Shown here in pieces: positions 1-13,463 of a DNA stretch of 64,000 nt. Within the stretch, counting starts at the first letter, position 1, and each line of letters starts with the position of its first letter. This stretch comes from Baylisascaris procyonis (Eukaryota > Nematoda > Chromadorea > Rhabditida > Ascarididae): positions 124,001-188,000 of the forward strand of contig JAZARR010000274.1 in NCBI GenBank assembly GCA_037389465.1, read 5' to 3'. A program made the position numbers and the translations under genes. A model generated the notes under the pieces. The model was not told the origin of the DNA. It made no database searches and saw only the letters and a program-made list of their open reading frames with translations.

Positions 1-1440
1 CACTGTTGAAGGTGAGGCGCTGTTGAAGACGACGCACTGTTGAAGGTGAGGCGCTGTTGAAGGCGACGCACTGTTGAAGACGACGCACTGTTGAAGGTGA
101 GGCGCTGTTGAAGACGACGCACTGTTGAAGGTGAGGCGCTGTTGAAGGAGACGCACTGTTGAAGGTGAGGCGCTGTTGAAGACGACGCACTGTTGAAGAC
201 GACGCACTGTTGAAGGTGAGGCGCTGTTGAAGGAGACGCACTGTTGAAGGTGAGGCGCTGTTGAAGGCGACGCACTGTTGAAGGTGAGGCACTGTTGAAG
301 GCGACGCACTGTTGAAGACGACGCACTGTTGAAGGTGAGGCGCTGTTGAAGACGACGCACTGTTGAAGGTGAGGCGCTGTTGAAGGAGACGCACTGTTGA
401 AGGTGAGGCGCTGTTGAAGACGACGCACTGTTGAAGACGACGCACTGTTGAAGGTGAGGCGCTGTTGAAGACGACGCGCTGTTGAAGGTGTGGCACTGTT
501 GAAGGCGACGCACTGTTGAAGACGACGCACTGTTGAAGGTGAGGCGCTGTTGAAGACGACGCACTGTTGAAGGTGAGGCACTGTTGAAGACGACGCACTG
601 TTGAAGGTGAGGCGCTGTTGAAGACGACGCACTGTTGAAGGTGAGGCGCTGTTGAAGGAGACGCACTGTTGAAGGTGAGGCGCTGTTGAAGACGACGCAC
701 TGTTGAAGACGACGCACTGTTGAAGGTGAGGCGCTGTTGAAGGAGACGCACTGTTGAAGGTGAGGCGCTGTTGAAGGCGACGCACTGTTGAAGGTGAGGC
801 ACTGTTGAAGGCGACGCACTGTTGAAGACGACGCACTGTTGAAGGTGAGGCGCTGTTGAAGACGACGCACTGTTGAAGGTGAGGCGCTGTTGAAGGCGAC
901 GCACTGTTGAAGGTGAGGCACTGTTGAAGACGACGCACTGTTGAAGGTGAGGCGCTGTTGAAGACGACGCACTGTTGAAGGTGAGGCGCTGTTGAAGGAG
1001 ACGCACTGTTGAAGGTGAGGCGCTGTTGAAGACGACGCACTGTTGAAGACGACGCACTGTTGAAGGTGAGGCGCTGTTGAAGGAGACGCACTGTTGAAGG
1101 TGAGGCGCTGTTGAAGGCGACGCACTGTTGAAGGTGAGGCACTGTTGAAGGCGACGCACTGTTGAAGACGACGCACTGTTGAAGGTGAGGCGCTGTTGAA
1201 GACGACGCACTGTTGAAGGTGAGGCGCTGTTGAAGGCGACGCACTGTTGAAGGTGAGGCGCTGTTGAAGACGACGCACTGTTGAAGGTGAGGCGCTGTTG
1301 AAGGAGACGCACTGTTGAAGGTGAGGCGCTGTTGAAGACGACGCACTGTTGAAGACGACGCACTGTTGAAGGTGAGGCGCTGTTGAAGGAGACGCACTGT
1401 TGAAGGTGAGGCGCTGTTGAAGGCGACGCACTGTTGAAGG
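1..1440 (+). repeat. Higher-order repeat copy 1 (1,479-bp offset)
   Basis: The ggagacg linkers of this block at 147, 385, 657, 997 and 1303 have spacings of 238, 272, 340 and 306 bp, then 323 bp to 1626. The same series starts again exactly 1,479 bp (87 units) later. Unit order is the same in both copies apart from a few substitutions, for example G at the third unit here against g in copy 2, and a variant pair near 470-492 (gacgacg followed by cg, then ggtgtgg). Confidence 0.85.
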
Positions 1441-1479
1441 TGAGGCACTGTTGAAGGCGACGCACTGTTGAAGACGACG

Positions 1480-2920
1480 CACTGTTGAAGGTGAGGCGCT
1501 GTTGAAGACGACGCACTGTTGAAGGTGAGGCACTGTTGAAGGCGACGCACTGTTGAAGACGACGCACTGTTGAAGGTGAGGCGCTGTTGAAGACGACGCA
1601 CTGTTGAAGGTGAGGCGCTGTTGAAGGAGACGCACTGTTGAAGGTGAGGCGCTGTTGAAGACGACGCACTGTTGAAGACGACGCACTGTTGAAGGTGAGG
1701 CGCTGTTGAAGGAGACGCACTGTTGAAGGTGAGGCGCTGTTGAAGGCGACGCACTGTTGAAGGTGAGGCACTGTTGAAGGCGACGCACTGTTGAAGACGA
1801 CGCACTGTTGAAGGTGAGGCGCTGTTGAAGACGACGCACTGTTGAAGGTGAGGCGCTGTTGAAGGAGACGCACTGTTGAAGGTGAGGCGCTGTTGAAGAC
1901 GACGCACTGTTGAAGACGACGCACTGTTGAAGGTGAGGCACTGTTGAAGACGACGCACTGTTGAAGGTGAGGCACTGTTGAAGGCGACGCACTGTTGAAG
2001 ACGACGCACTGTTGAAGGTGAGGCGCTGTTGAAGACGACGCACTGTTGAAGGTGAGGCACTGTTGAAGACGACGCACTGTTGAAGGTGAGGCGCTGTTGA
2101 AGACGACGCACTGTTGAAGGTGAGGCGCTGTTGAAGGAGACGCACTGTTGAAGGTGAGGCGCTGTTGAAGACGACGCACTGTTGAAGACGACGCACTGTT
2201 GAAGGTGAGGCGCTGTTGAAGGAGACGCACTGTTGAAGGTGAGGCGCTGTTGAAGGCGACGCACTGTTGAAGGTGAGGCACTGTTGAAGGCGACGCACTG
2301 TTGAAGACGACGCACTGTTGAAGGTGAGGCGCTGTTGAAGACGACGCACTGTTGAAGGTGAGGCGCTGTTGAAGGCGACGCACTGTTGAAGGTGAGGCAC
2401 TGTTGAAGACGACGCACTGTTGAAGGTGAGGCGCTGTTGAAGACGACGCACTGTTGAAGGTGAGGCGCTGTTGAAGGAGACGCACTGTTGAAGGTGAGGC
2501 GCTGTTGAAGACGACGCACTGTTGAAGACGACGCACTGTTGAAGGTGAGGCGCTGTTGAAGGAGACGCACTGTTGAAGGTGAGGCGCTGTTGAAGGCGAC
2601 GCACTGTTGAAGGTGAGGCACTGTTGAAGGCGACGCACTGTTGAAGACGACGCACTGTTGAAGGTGAGGCGCTGTTGAAGACGACGCACTGTTGAAGGTG
2701 AGGCGCTGTTGAAGGCGACGCACTGTTGAAGGTGAGGCGCTGTTGAAGACGACGCACTGTTGAAGGTGAGGCGCTGTTGAAGGAGACGCACTGTTGAAGG
2801 TGAGGCGCTGTTGAAGACGACGCACTGTTGAAGACGACGCACTGTTGAAGGTGAGGCGCTGTTGAAGGAGACGCACTGTTGAAGGTGAGGCGCTGTTGAA
2901 GGCGACGCACTGTTGAAGGT
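1480..2920 (+). repeat. Higher-order repeat copy 2 (1,479-bp offset)
   Basis: This is the second copy of the block at 1-1440. The ggagacg linkers at 1626, 1864, 2136, 2476 and 2782 each lie exactly 1,479 bp after their partners. The match is broken at about 2924, where copy 1 has ca followed by ggcgacg and this copy has cg followed by gacgacg. No length change was fixed between the copies. Confidence 0.85.
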
Positions 2921-4630
2921 GAGGCGCTGTTGAAGACGACGCACTGTTGAAGGTGAGGCGCTGTTGAAGGCGACGCACTGTTGAAGACGACGCACTGTTG
3001 AAGGTGAGGCGCTGTTGAAGACGACGCACTGTTGAAGGCGACGCACTGTTGAAGGTGAGGCACTGTTGAAGGCGACGCACTGTTGAAGACGACGCACTGT
3101 TGAAGGTGAGGCGCTGTTGAAGACGACGCACTGTTGAAGGTGAGGCGCTGTTGAAGACGACGCACTGTTGAAGGTGAGGCGCTGTTGAAGGTGTAGCACT
3201 GTTGAAGACGACGCACTGTTGAAGGCGACGCACTGTTGAAGGTGAGGCGCTGTTGAAGACGACGCACTGTTGAAGGTGAGGCGCTGTTGAAGACGACGCA
3301 CTGTTGAAGGTGAGGCGCTGTTGAAGACGACGCACTGTTGAAGGTGAGGCGCTGTTGAAGGAGACGCACTGTTGAAGGTGAGGCGCTGTTGAAGGCGACG
3401 CACTGTTGAAGGTGTGGCACTGTTGAAGGCGACGCACTGTTGAAGACGACGCACTGTTGAAGGTGAGGCGCTGTTGAAGACGACGCACTGTTGAAGGTGA
3501 GGCGCTGTTGAAGGCGACGCACTGTTGAAGGCGACGCACTGTTGAAGACGACGCACTGTTGAAGGTGAGGCGCTGTTGAAGACGACGCACTGTTGAAGGT
3601 GAGGCGCTGTTGAAGGAGACGCGCTGTTGAAGGTGAGGCGCTGTTGAAGATGACGCACTGTTGAAGACGACGCACTGTTGAAGGTGAGGCGCTGTTGAAG
3701 GAGACGCACTGTTGAAGGTGAGGCGCTGTTGAAGGCGACGCACTGTTGAAGGTGAGGCACTGTTGAAGGCGACGCACTGTTGAAGACGACGCACTGTTGA
3801 AGGTGAGGCGCTGTTGAAGACGACGCACTGTTGAAGGTGAGGCGCTGTTGAAGGCGACGCACTGTTGAAGGTGAGGCGCTGTTGAAGACGACGCACTGTT
3901 GAAGGTGAGGCGCTGTTGAAGGAGACGCACTGTTGAAGGTGAGGCGCTGTTGAAGACGACGCACTGTTGAAGACGACGCACTGTTGAAGGTGAGGCGCTG
4001 TTGAAGGAGACGCACTGTTGAAGGTGAGGCGCTGTTGAAGGCGACGCACTGTTGAAGGTGAGGCACTGTTGAAGGCGACGCACTGTTGAAGACGACGCAC
4101 TGTTGAAGGTGAGGCGCTGTTGAAGACGACGCACTGTTGAAGGTGAGGCGCTGTTGAAGGCGACGCACTGTTGAAGGTGACGCACTGTTGAAGACGACGC
4201 ACTGTTGAAGGTGAGGCACTGTTGAAGGCGACGCACTGTTGAAGACGACGCACTGTTGAAGGTGAGGCGCTGTTGAAGACGACGCACTGTTGAAGGTGAG
4301 GCGCTGTTGAAGGAGACGCACTGTTGAAGGTGAGGCGCTGTTGAAGACGACGCACTGTTGAAGACGACGCACTGTTGAAGGTGAGGCGCTGTTGAAGGAG
4401 ACGCACTGTTGAAGGTGAGGCGCTGTTGAAGGCGACGCACTGTTGAAGGTGAGGCACTGTTGAAGGCGACGCACTGTTGAAGACGACGCACTGTTGAAGG
4501 TGAGGCGCTGTTGAAGACGACGCACTGTTGAAGGTGAGGCGCTGTTGAAGGAGACGCACTGTTGAAGGTGAGGCGCTGTTGAAGACGACGCACTGTTGAA
4601 GACGACGCACTGTTGAAGGTGAGGCGCTGT

Positions 4631-5820
4631 TGAAGACGACGCACTGTTGAAGGTGAGGCGCTGTTGAAGGAGACGCACTGTTGAAGGTGAGGCGCTGTTG
4701 AAGGCGACGCACTGTTGAAGGTGAGGCACTGTTGAAGGCGACGCACTGTTGAAGACGACGCACTGTTGAAGGTGAGGCGCTGTTGAAGACGACGCACTGT
4801 TGAAGGTGAGGCGCTGTTGAAGGCGACGCACTGTTGAAGACGACGCACTGTTGAAGGCGACGCACTGTTGAAGGTGAGGCGCTGTTGAAGACGACGCACT
4901 GTTGAAGGTGAGGCGCTGTTGAAGACGACGCACTGTTGAAGGTGAGGCGCTGTTGAAGGCGACGCACTGTTGAAGGTGAGGCGCTGTTGAAGACGACGCA
5001 CTGTTGAAGGTGAGGCGCTGTTGAAGACGACGCACTGTTGAAGGTGAGGCGCTGTTGAAGACGACGCACTGTTGAAGGTGAGGCGCTGTTGAAGACGACG
5101 CACTGTTGAAGGTGAGGCGCTGTTGAAGGAGACGCACTGTTGAAGGTGAGGCGCTGTTGAAGGCGACGCACTGTTGAAGGTGTGGCACTGTTGAAGGCGA
5201 CGCACTGTTGAAGACGACGCACTGTTGAAGGTGAGGCGCTGTTGAAGACGACGCACTGTTGAAGGTGAGGCGCTGTTGAAGGCGACGCACTGTTGAAGAC
5301 GACGCACTGTTGAAGGTGAGGCGCTGTTGAAGACGACGCACTGTTGAAGGCGGCGCACTGTTGAAGGTGTGGCACTGTTGAAGGCGACGCACTGTTGAAG
5401 ACGACGCACTGTTGAAGGTGAGGCGCTGTTGAAGACGACGCACTGTTGAAGGTGAGGCGCTGTTGAAGACGACGCACTGTTGAAGGTGAGGCGCTGTTGA
5501 AGGTGACGCACTGTTGAAGACGACGCACTGTTGAAGGCGACGCACTGTTGAAGGTGAGGCGCTGTTGAAGACGACGCACTGTTGAAGGTGAGGCGCTGTT
5601 GAAGACGACGCACTGTTGAAGGTGAGGCGCTGTTGAAGGAGACGCACTGTTGAAGGTGAGGCGCTGTTGAAGGCGACGCACTGTTGAAGGTGTGGCACTG
5701 TTGAAGGCGACGCACTGTTGAAGACGACGCACTGTTGAAGGTGAGGCGCTGTTGAAGACGACGCACTGTTGAAGGTGAGGCGCTGTTGAAGGCGACGCAC
5801 TGTTGAAGGTGACGCACTGT
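4631..5820 (+). repeat. Higher-order repeat copy 1 (1,190-bp offset)
   Basis: Line-by-line comparison shows that 4631-5820 matches 5821-7002 at an offset of 1,190 bp (70 units). Shared rare markers include ggcggcg at 5349 (partner 6539) and ggtgtgg near 5170 (partner near 6360). Differences are whole-linker exchanges between ggtgacg and ggtgtgg or gacgacg, for example ggtgtgg near 5366 against ggtgacg in the partner, and ggtgacg near 5502 against ggtgtgg in the partner. Confidence 0.85.
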
Positions 5821-7002
5821 TGAAGACGACGCACTGTTGAAGGTGAGGCGCTGTTGAAGACGACGCACTGTTGAAGGTGAGGCGCTGTTGAAGGCGACGC
5901 ACTGTTGAAGGTGAGGCACTGTTGAAGGCGACGCACTGTTGAAGACGACGCACTGTTGAAGGTGAGGCGCTGTTGAAGACGACGCACTGTTGAAGGTGAG
6001 GCGCTGTTGAAGGCGACGCACTGTTGAAGGTGACGCACTGTTGAAGGCGACGCACTGTTGAAGGTGAGGCGCTGTTGAAGACGACGCACTGTTGAAGGTG
6101 AGGCGCTGTTGAAGACGACGCACTGTTGAAGGTGAGGCGCTGTTGAAGGCGACGCACTGTTGAAGGTGAGGCGCTGTTGAAGACGACGCACTGTTGAAGG
6201 TGAGGCGCTGTTGAAGACGACGCACTGTTGAAGGTGAGGCGCTGTTGAAGACGACGCACTGTTGAAGGTGAGGCGCTGTTGAAGACGACGCACTGTTGAA
6301 GGTGAGGCGCTGTTGAAGGAGACGCACTGTTGAAGGTGAGGCGCTGTTGAAGGCGACGCACTGTTGAAGGTGTGGCACTGTTGAAGGCGACGCACTGTTG
6401 AAGACGACGCACTGTTGAAGGTGAGGCGCTGTTGAAGACGACGCACTGTTGAAGGTGAGGCGCTGTTGAAGGCGACGCACTGTTGAAGACGACGCACTGT
6501 TGAAGGTGAGGCGCTGTTGAAGACGACGCACTGTTGAAGGCGGCGCACTGTTGAAGGTGACGCACTGTTGAAGGCGACGCACTGTTGAAGACGACGCACT
6601 GTTGAAGGTGAGGCGCTGTTGAAGACGACGCACTGTTGAAGGTGAGGCGCTGTTGAAGACGACGCACTGTTGAAGGTGAGGCGCTGTTGAAGGTGTGGCA
6701 CTGTTGAAGACGACGCACTGTTGAAGGCGACGCACTGTTGAAGGTGAGGCGCTGTTGAAGACGACGCACTGTTGAAGGTGAGGCGCTGTTGAAGACGACG
6801 CACTGTTGAAGGTGAGGCGCTGTTGAAGGAGACGCACTGTTGAAGGTGAGGCGCTGTTGAAGGCGACGCACTGTTGAAGGTGTGGCACTGTTGAAGGCGA
6901 CGCACTGTTGAAGACGACGCACTGTTGAAGGTGAGGCGCTGTTGAAGACGACGCACTGTTGAAGGTGAGGCGCTGTTGAAGGCGACGCACTGTTGAAGGT
7001 GA
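5821..7002 (+). repeat. Higher-order repeat copy 2 (1,190-bp offset), ending in a 15-bp unit
   Basis: This is the second copy of the 70-unit block. It carries the ggcggcg marker at 6539 and ends with a 15-bp unit at 6988-7002, in which the last two bases of the ggtgacg linker are missing. That is the first length anomaly in the window. It explains why later copies of shared markers lie 2 bp short of a multiple of 17 from earlier ones (for example ggtgtag at 3190 and 9172, 5,982 bp apart). Confidence 0.85.
6988..7002 (+). repeat. 15-bp unit (2-bp deletion)
   Basis: The unit reads cactgttgaaggtga and is followed at once by the next cactg. It is the only length anomaly in the first 13.4 kb. The 411 units before it and the 379 after it keep exact 17-bp phase. 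Confidence 0.9.
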
Positions 7003-10000
7003 CACTGTTGAAGACGACGCACTGTTGAAGGTGAGGCGCTGTTGAAGACGACGCACTGTTGAAGGTGAGGCGCTGTTGAAGGAGACGCACTGTTGAAGGT
7101 GAGGCGCTGTTGAAGACGACGCACTGTTGAAGACGACGCACTGTTGAAGGTGAGGCGCTGTTGAAGGAGACGCACTGTTGAAGGTGAGGCGCTGTTGAAG
7201 GCGACGCACTGTTGAAGGTGAGGCACTGTTGAAGGCGACGCACTGTTGAAGACGACGCACTGTTGAAGGTGAGGCGCTGTTGAAGACGACGCACTGTTGA
7301 AGGTGAGGCGCTGTTGAAGGCGACGCACTGTTGAAGGTGAGGCGCTGTTGAAGACGACGCACTGTTGAAGGTGAGGCGCTGTTGAAGGAGACGCACTGTT
7401 GAAGGTGAGGCGCTGTTGAAGACGACGCACTGTTGAAGACGACGCACTGTTGAAGGTGAGGCGCTGTTGAAGGAGACGCACTGTTGAAGGTGAGGCGCTG
7501 TTGAAGGCGACGCACTGTTGAAGGTGAGGCACTGTTGAAGGCGACGCACTGTTGAAGACGACGCACTGTTGAAGGTGAGGCGCTGTTGAAGACGACGCAC
7601 TGTTGAAGGTGAGGCGCTGTTGAAGGCGACGCACTGTTGAAGGTGAGGCACTGTTGAAGACGACGCACTGTTGAAGGTGAGGCACTGTTGAAGGCGACGC
7701 ACTGTTGAAGACGACGCACTGTTGAAGGTGAGGCGCTGTTGAAGACGACGCACTGTTGAAGGTGAGGCGCTGTTGAAGGAGACGCACTGTTGAAGGTGAG
7801 GCGCTGTTGAAGACGACGCACTGTTGAAGACGACGCACTGTTGAAGGTGAGGCGCTGTTGAAGGAGACGCACTGTTGAAGGTGAGGCGCTGTTGAAGGCG
7901 ACGCACTGTTGAAGGTGAGGCACTGTTGAAGGCGACGCACTGTTGAAGACGACGCACTGTTGAAGGTGAGGCGCTGTTGAAGACGACGCACTGTTGAAGG
8001 TGAGGCGCTGTTGAAGGAGACGCACTGTTGAAGGTGAGGCGCTGTTGAAGACGACGCACTGTTGAAGACGACGCACTGTTGAAGGTGAGGCGCTGTTGAA
8101 GACGACGCACTGTTGAAGGTGAGGCGCTGTTGAAGGAGACGCACTGTTGAAGGTGAGGCGCTGTTGAAGGCGACGCACTGTTGAAGGTGAGGCACTGTTG
8201 AAGGCGACGCACTGTTGAAGACGACGCACTGTTGAAGGTGAGGCGCTGTTGAAGACGACGCACTGTTGAAGGTGAGGCGCTGTTGAAGGCGACGCACTGT
8301 TGAAGGTGACGCACTGTTGAAGGCGACGCACTGTTGAAGGTGAGGCGCTGTTGAAGACGACGCACTGTTGAAGGTGAGGCGCTGTTGAAGACGACGCACT
8401 GTTGAAGGTGAGGCGCTGTTGAAGGCGACGCACTGTTGAAGGTGAGGCGCTGTTGAAGGCGACGCACTGTTGAAGGCGACGCACTGTTGAAGGCGACGCA
8501 CTGTTGAAGGTGAGGCGCTGTTGAAGACGACGCACTGTTGAAGGTGAGGCGCTGTTGAAGACGACGCACTGTTGAAGGTGAGGCGCTGTTGAAGACGACG
8601 CACTGTTGAAGGTGAGGCGCTGTTGAAGGCGACGCACTGTTGAAGGTGAGGCGCTGTTGAAGACGACGCACTGTTGAAGGTGAGGCGCTGTTGAAGACGA
8701 CGCACTGTTGAAGGTGAGGCGCTGTTGAAGACGACGCACTGTTGAAGGTGAGGCGCTGTTGAAGACGACGCACTGTTGAAGGTGAGGCGCTGTTGAAGGA
8801 GACGCACTGTTGAAGGTGAGGCGCTGTTGAAGGCGACGCACTGTTGAAGGTGAGGCACTGTTGAAGGCGACGCACTGTTGAAGACGACGCACTGTTGAAG
8901 GTGAGGCGCTGTTGAAGACGACGCACTGTTGAAGGTGAGGCGCTGTTGAAGGCGACGCACTGTTGAAGACGACGCACTGTTGAAGGTGAGGCGCTGTTGA
9001 AGACGACGCACTGTTGAAGGCGACGCACTGTTGAAGGTGAGGCACTGTTGAAGGCGACGCACTGTTGAAGACGACGCACTGTTGAAGGTGAGGCGCTGTT
9101 GAAGACGACGCACTGTTGAAGGTGAGGCGCTGTTGAAGACGACGCACTGTTGAAGGTGAGGCGCTGTTGAAGGTGTAGCACTGTTGAAGACGACGCACTG
9201 TTGAAGGCGACGCACTGTTGAAGGTGAGGCGCTGTTGAAGACGACGCACTGTTGAAGGTGAGGCGCTGTTGAAGACGACGCACTGTTGAAGGTGAGGCGC
9301 TGTTGAAGGAGACGCACTGTTGAAGGTGAGGCGCTGTTGAAGGCGACGCACTGTTGAAGGTGAGGCACTGTTGAAGGCGACGCACTGTTGAAGACGACGC
9401 ACTGTTGAAGGTGAGGCGCTGTTGAAGACGACGCACTGTTGAAGGTGAGGCGCTGTTGAAGGAGACGCACTGTTGAAGGTGAGGCGCTGTTGAAGGCGAC
9501 GCACTGTTGAAGGTGAGGCACTGTTGAAGGCGACGCACTGTTGAAGACGACGCACTGTTGAAGGTGAGGCGCTGTTGAAGACGACGCACTGTTGAAGGTG
9601 AGGCGCTGTTGAAGGCGACGCACTGTTGAAGGCGACGCACTGTTGAAGACGACGCACTGTTGAAGGTGTGGCACTGTTGAAGGCGACGCACTGTTGAAGA
9701 CGACGCACTGTTGAAGGTGAGGCGCTGTTGAAGACGACGCACTGTTGAAGGTGAGGCGCTGTTGAAGGAGACGCACTGTTGTAGGTGAGGCGCTGTTGAA
9801 GACGACGCACTGTTGAAGACGACGCACTGTTGAAGGTGAGGCGCTGTTGAAGGAGACGCACTGTTGAAGGTGAGGCGCTGTTGAAGGCGACGCACTGTTG
9901 AAGGTGTGGCACTGTTGAAGGCGACGCACTGTTGAAGACGACGCACTGTTGAAGGTGAGGCGCTGTTGAAGACGACGCACTGTTGAAGGTGAGGCGCTGT

Positions 10001-13000
10001 TGAAGGAGACGCACTGTTGAAGGTGAGGCGCTGTTGAAGACGACGCACTGTTGAAGACGACGCACTGTTGAAGGTGAGGCGCTGTTGAAGACGACGCACT
10101 GTTGAAGGTGAGGCGCTGTTGAAGGAGACGCACTGTTGAAGGTGAGGCGCTGTTGAAGGCGACGCACTGTTGAAGGTGAGGCACTGTTGAAGGCGACGCA
10201 CTGTTGAAGACGACGCACTGTTGAAGGTGAGGCGCTGTTGAAGACGACGCACTGTTGAAGGTGAGGCGCTGTTGAAGGCGTCGCACTGTTGAAGGTGACG
10301 CACTGTTGAAGGCGACGCACTGTTGAAGGTGAGGCGCTGTTGAAGACGACGCACTGTTGAAGGTGAGGCGCTGTTGAAGACGACGCACTGTTGAAGGTGA
10401 GGCGCTGTTGAAGGCGACGCACTGTTGAAGGTGAGGCGCTGTTGAAGACGACGCACTGTTGAAGGTGAGGCGCTGTTGAAGACGACGCACTGTTGAAGGT
10501 GAGGCGCTGTTGAAGACGACGCACTGTTGAAGGTGAGGCGCTGTTGAAGGAGACGCACTGTTGAAGGTGAGGCGCTGTTGAAGACGACGCACTGTTGAAG
10601 ACGACGCACTGTTGAAGGTGAGGCGCTGTTGAAGACGACGCACTGTTGAAGGTGAGGCGCTGTTGAAGGAGACGCACTGTTGAAGGTGAGGCGCTGTTGA
10701 AGGCGACGCACTGTTGAAGGTGTGGCACTGTTGAAGGCGACGCACTGTTGAAGACGACGCACTGTTGAAGGTGAGGCGCTGTTGAAGACGACGCACTGTT
10801 GAAGGTGAGGCGCTGTTGAAGGCGACGCACTGTTGAAGACGACGCACTGTTGAAGGTGAGGCGCTGTTGAAGACGACGCACTGTTGAAGGTGAGGCGCTG
10901 TTGAAGGCGACGCACTGTTGAAGGTGACGCACTGTTGAAGGCGACGCACTGTTGAAGGTGAGGCGCTGTTGAAGACGACGCACTGTTGAAGGTGAGGCGC
11001 TGTTGAAGACGACGCACTGTTGAAGGTGAGGCGCTGTTGAAGGCGACGCACTGTTGAAGGTGAGGCGCTGTTGAAGACGACGCACTGTTGAAGGTGAGGC
11101 ACTGTTGAAGGCGACGCACTGTTGAAGGTGAGGCGCTGTTGAAGACGACGCACTGTTGAAGGTGAGGCACTGTTGAAGGCGACGCACTGTTGAAGGTGAG
11201 GCACTGTTGAAGGCGACGCACTGTTGAAGGTGAGGCGCTGTTGAAGACGACGCACTGTTGAAGACGACGCACTGTTGAAGGTGAGGCGCTGTTGAAGACG
11301 ACGCACTGTTGAAGGTGAGGCGCTGTTGAAGGAGACGCACTGTTGAAGGTGAGGCGCTGTTGAAGGCGACGCACTGTTGAAGGTGAGGCACTGTTGAAGG
11401 CGACGCACTGTTGAAGACGACGCACTGTTGAAGGTGAGGCGCTGTTGAAGACGACGCACTGTTGAAGGTGAGGCGCTGTTGAAGGCGACGCACTGTTGAA
11501 GACGACGCACTGTTGAAGGCGACGCACTGTTGAAGGTGAGGCGCTGTTGAAGACGACGCACTGTTGAAGGTGAGGCGCTGTTGAAGACGACGCACTGTTG
11601 AAGGTGAGGCGCTGTTGAAGGCGACGCACTGTTGAAGGTGAGGCGCTGTTGAAGACGACGCACTGTTGAAGGTGAGGCGCTGTTGAAGACGACGCACTGT
11701 TGAAGGTGAGGCGCTGTTGAAGACGACGCACTGTTGAAGGTGAGGCGCTGTTGAAGGAGACGCACTGTTGAAGGTGAGGCGCTGTTGAAGACGACGCACT
11801 GTTGAAGACGACGCACTGTTGAAGGTGAGGCGCTGTTGAAGACGACGCACTGTTGAAGGTGAGGCGCTGTTGAAGACGACGCACTGTTGAAGGTGAGGCG
11901 CTGTTGAAGGAGACGCACTGTTGAAGGTGAGGCGCTGTTGAAGGCGACGCACTGTTGAAGGTGAGGCACTGTTGAAGGCGACGCACTGTTGAAGACGACG
12001 CACTGTTGAAGGTGAGGCGCTGTTGAAGACGACGCACTGTTGAAGGTGAGGCGCTGTTGAAGGCGACGCACTGTTGAAGACGACGCACTGTTGAAGGTGA
12101 GGCGCTGTTGAAGACGACGCACTGTTGAAGGCGGCGCACTGTTGAAGGTGTGGCACTGTTGAAGGCGACGCACTGTTGAAGACGACGCACTGTTGAAGGT
12201 GAGGCGCTGTTGAAGACGACGCACTGTTGAAGGTGAGGCGCTGTTGAAGACGACGCACTGTTGAAGGTGAGGCGCTGTTGAAGGTGTAGCACTTTTGAAG
12301 ACGACGCACTGTTGAAGGCGACGCACTGTTGAAGGTGAGGCGCTGTTGAAGACGACGCACTGTTGAAGGTGAGGCGCTGTTGAAGACGACGCACTGTTGA
12401 AGGTGAGGCGCTGTTGAAGGAGACGCACTGTTGAAGGTGAGGCGCTGTTGAAGGCGACGCACTGTTGAAGGTGTGGCACTGTTGAAGGCGACGCACTGTT
12501 GAAGACGACGCACTGTTGAAGGTGAGGCGCTGTTGAAGACGACGCACTGTTGAAGGTGAGGCGCTGTTGAAGGCGACGCACTGTTGAAGGTGACGCACTG
12601 TTGAAGACGACGCACTGTTGAAGGTGAGGCGCTGTTGAAGACGACGCACTGTTGAAGGTGAGGCGCTGTTGAAGGAGACGCACTGTTGAAGGTGAGGCGC
12701 TGTTGAAGACGACGCACTGTTGAAGACGACGCACTGTTGAAGGTGAGGCGCTGTTGAAGGAGACGCACTGTTGAAGGTGAGGCGCTGTTGAAGGCGACGC
12801 ACTGTTGAAGGTGAGGCACTGTTGAAGGCGACGCACTGTTGAAGACGACGCACTGTTGAAGGTGAGGCGCTGTTGAAGACGACGCACTGTTGAAGGTGAG
12901 GCGCTGTTGAAGGCGACGCACTGTTGAAGGTGAGGCGCTGTTGAAGACGACGCACTGTTGAAGGTGAGGCGCTGTTGAAGGAGACGCACTGTTGAAGGTG

Positions 13001-13445
13001 AGGCGCTGTTGAAGACGACGCACTGTTGAAGACGACGCACTGTTGAAGGTGAGGCGCTGTTGAAGGAGACGCACTGTTGAAGGTGAGGCGCTGTTGAAGG
13101 CGACGCACTGTTGAAGGTGAGGCACTGTTGAAGGCGACGCACTGTTGAAGACGACGCACTGTTGAAGGTGAGGCGCTGTTGAAGACGACGCACTGTTGAA
13201 GGTGAGGCGCTGTTGAAGGCGACGCACTGTTGAAGGTGAGGCGCTGTTGAAGACGACGCACTGTTGAAGGTGAGGCACTGTTGAAGGCGACGCACTGTTG
13301 AAGACGACGCACTGTTGAAGGTGAGGCGCTGTTGAAGACGACGCACTGTTGAAGGTGAGGCGCTGTTGAAGGAGACGCACTGTTGAAGGTGAGGCGCTGT
13401 TGAAGACGACGCACTGTTGAAGACGACGCACTGTTGAAGGTGAGG

Positions 13446-13463
13446 CGCTGTTGAAGGACGACG
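13446..13463 (+). repeat. 18-bp unit with ggacgacg linker
   Basis: The unit has an 8-base linker, ggacgacg, instead of 7. It is the only example in the left domain of a length form that occurs eleven more times after 24 kb. In the duplicated block 2,321 bp downstream the same position carries ggagacg. Confidence 0.9.

Noticed and set aside
9775..9791. Single core change ttgtagg as a possible landmark or site
   Set aside because: It is an isolated point change of one unit with no copy elsewhere; similar singletons at 34286 (ttggagg) and 46665 (tgtcgaag) are likewise unexceptional.
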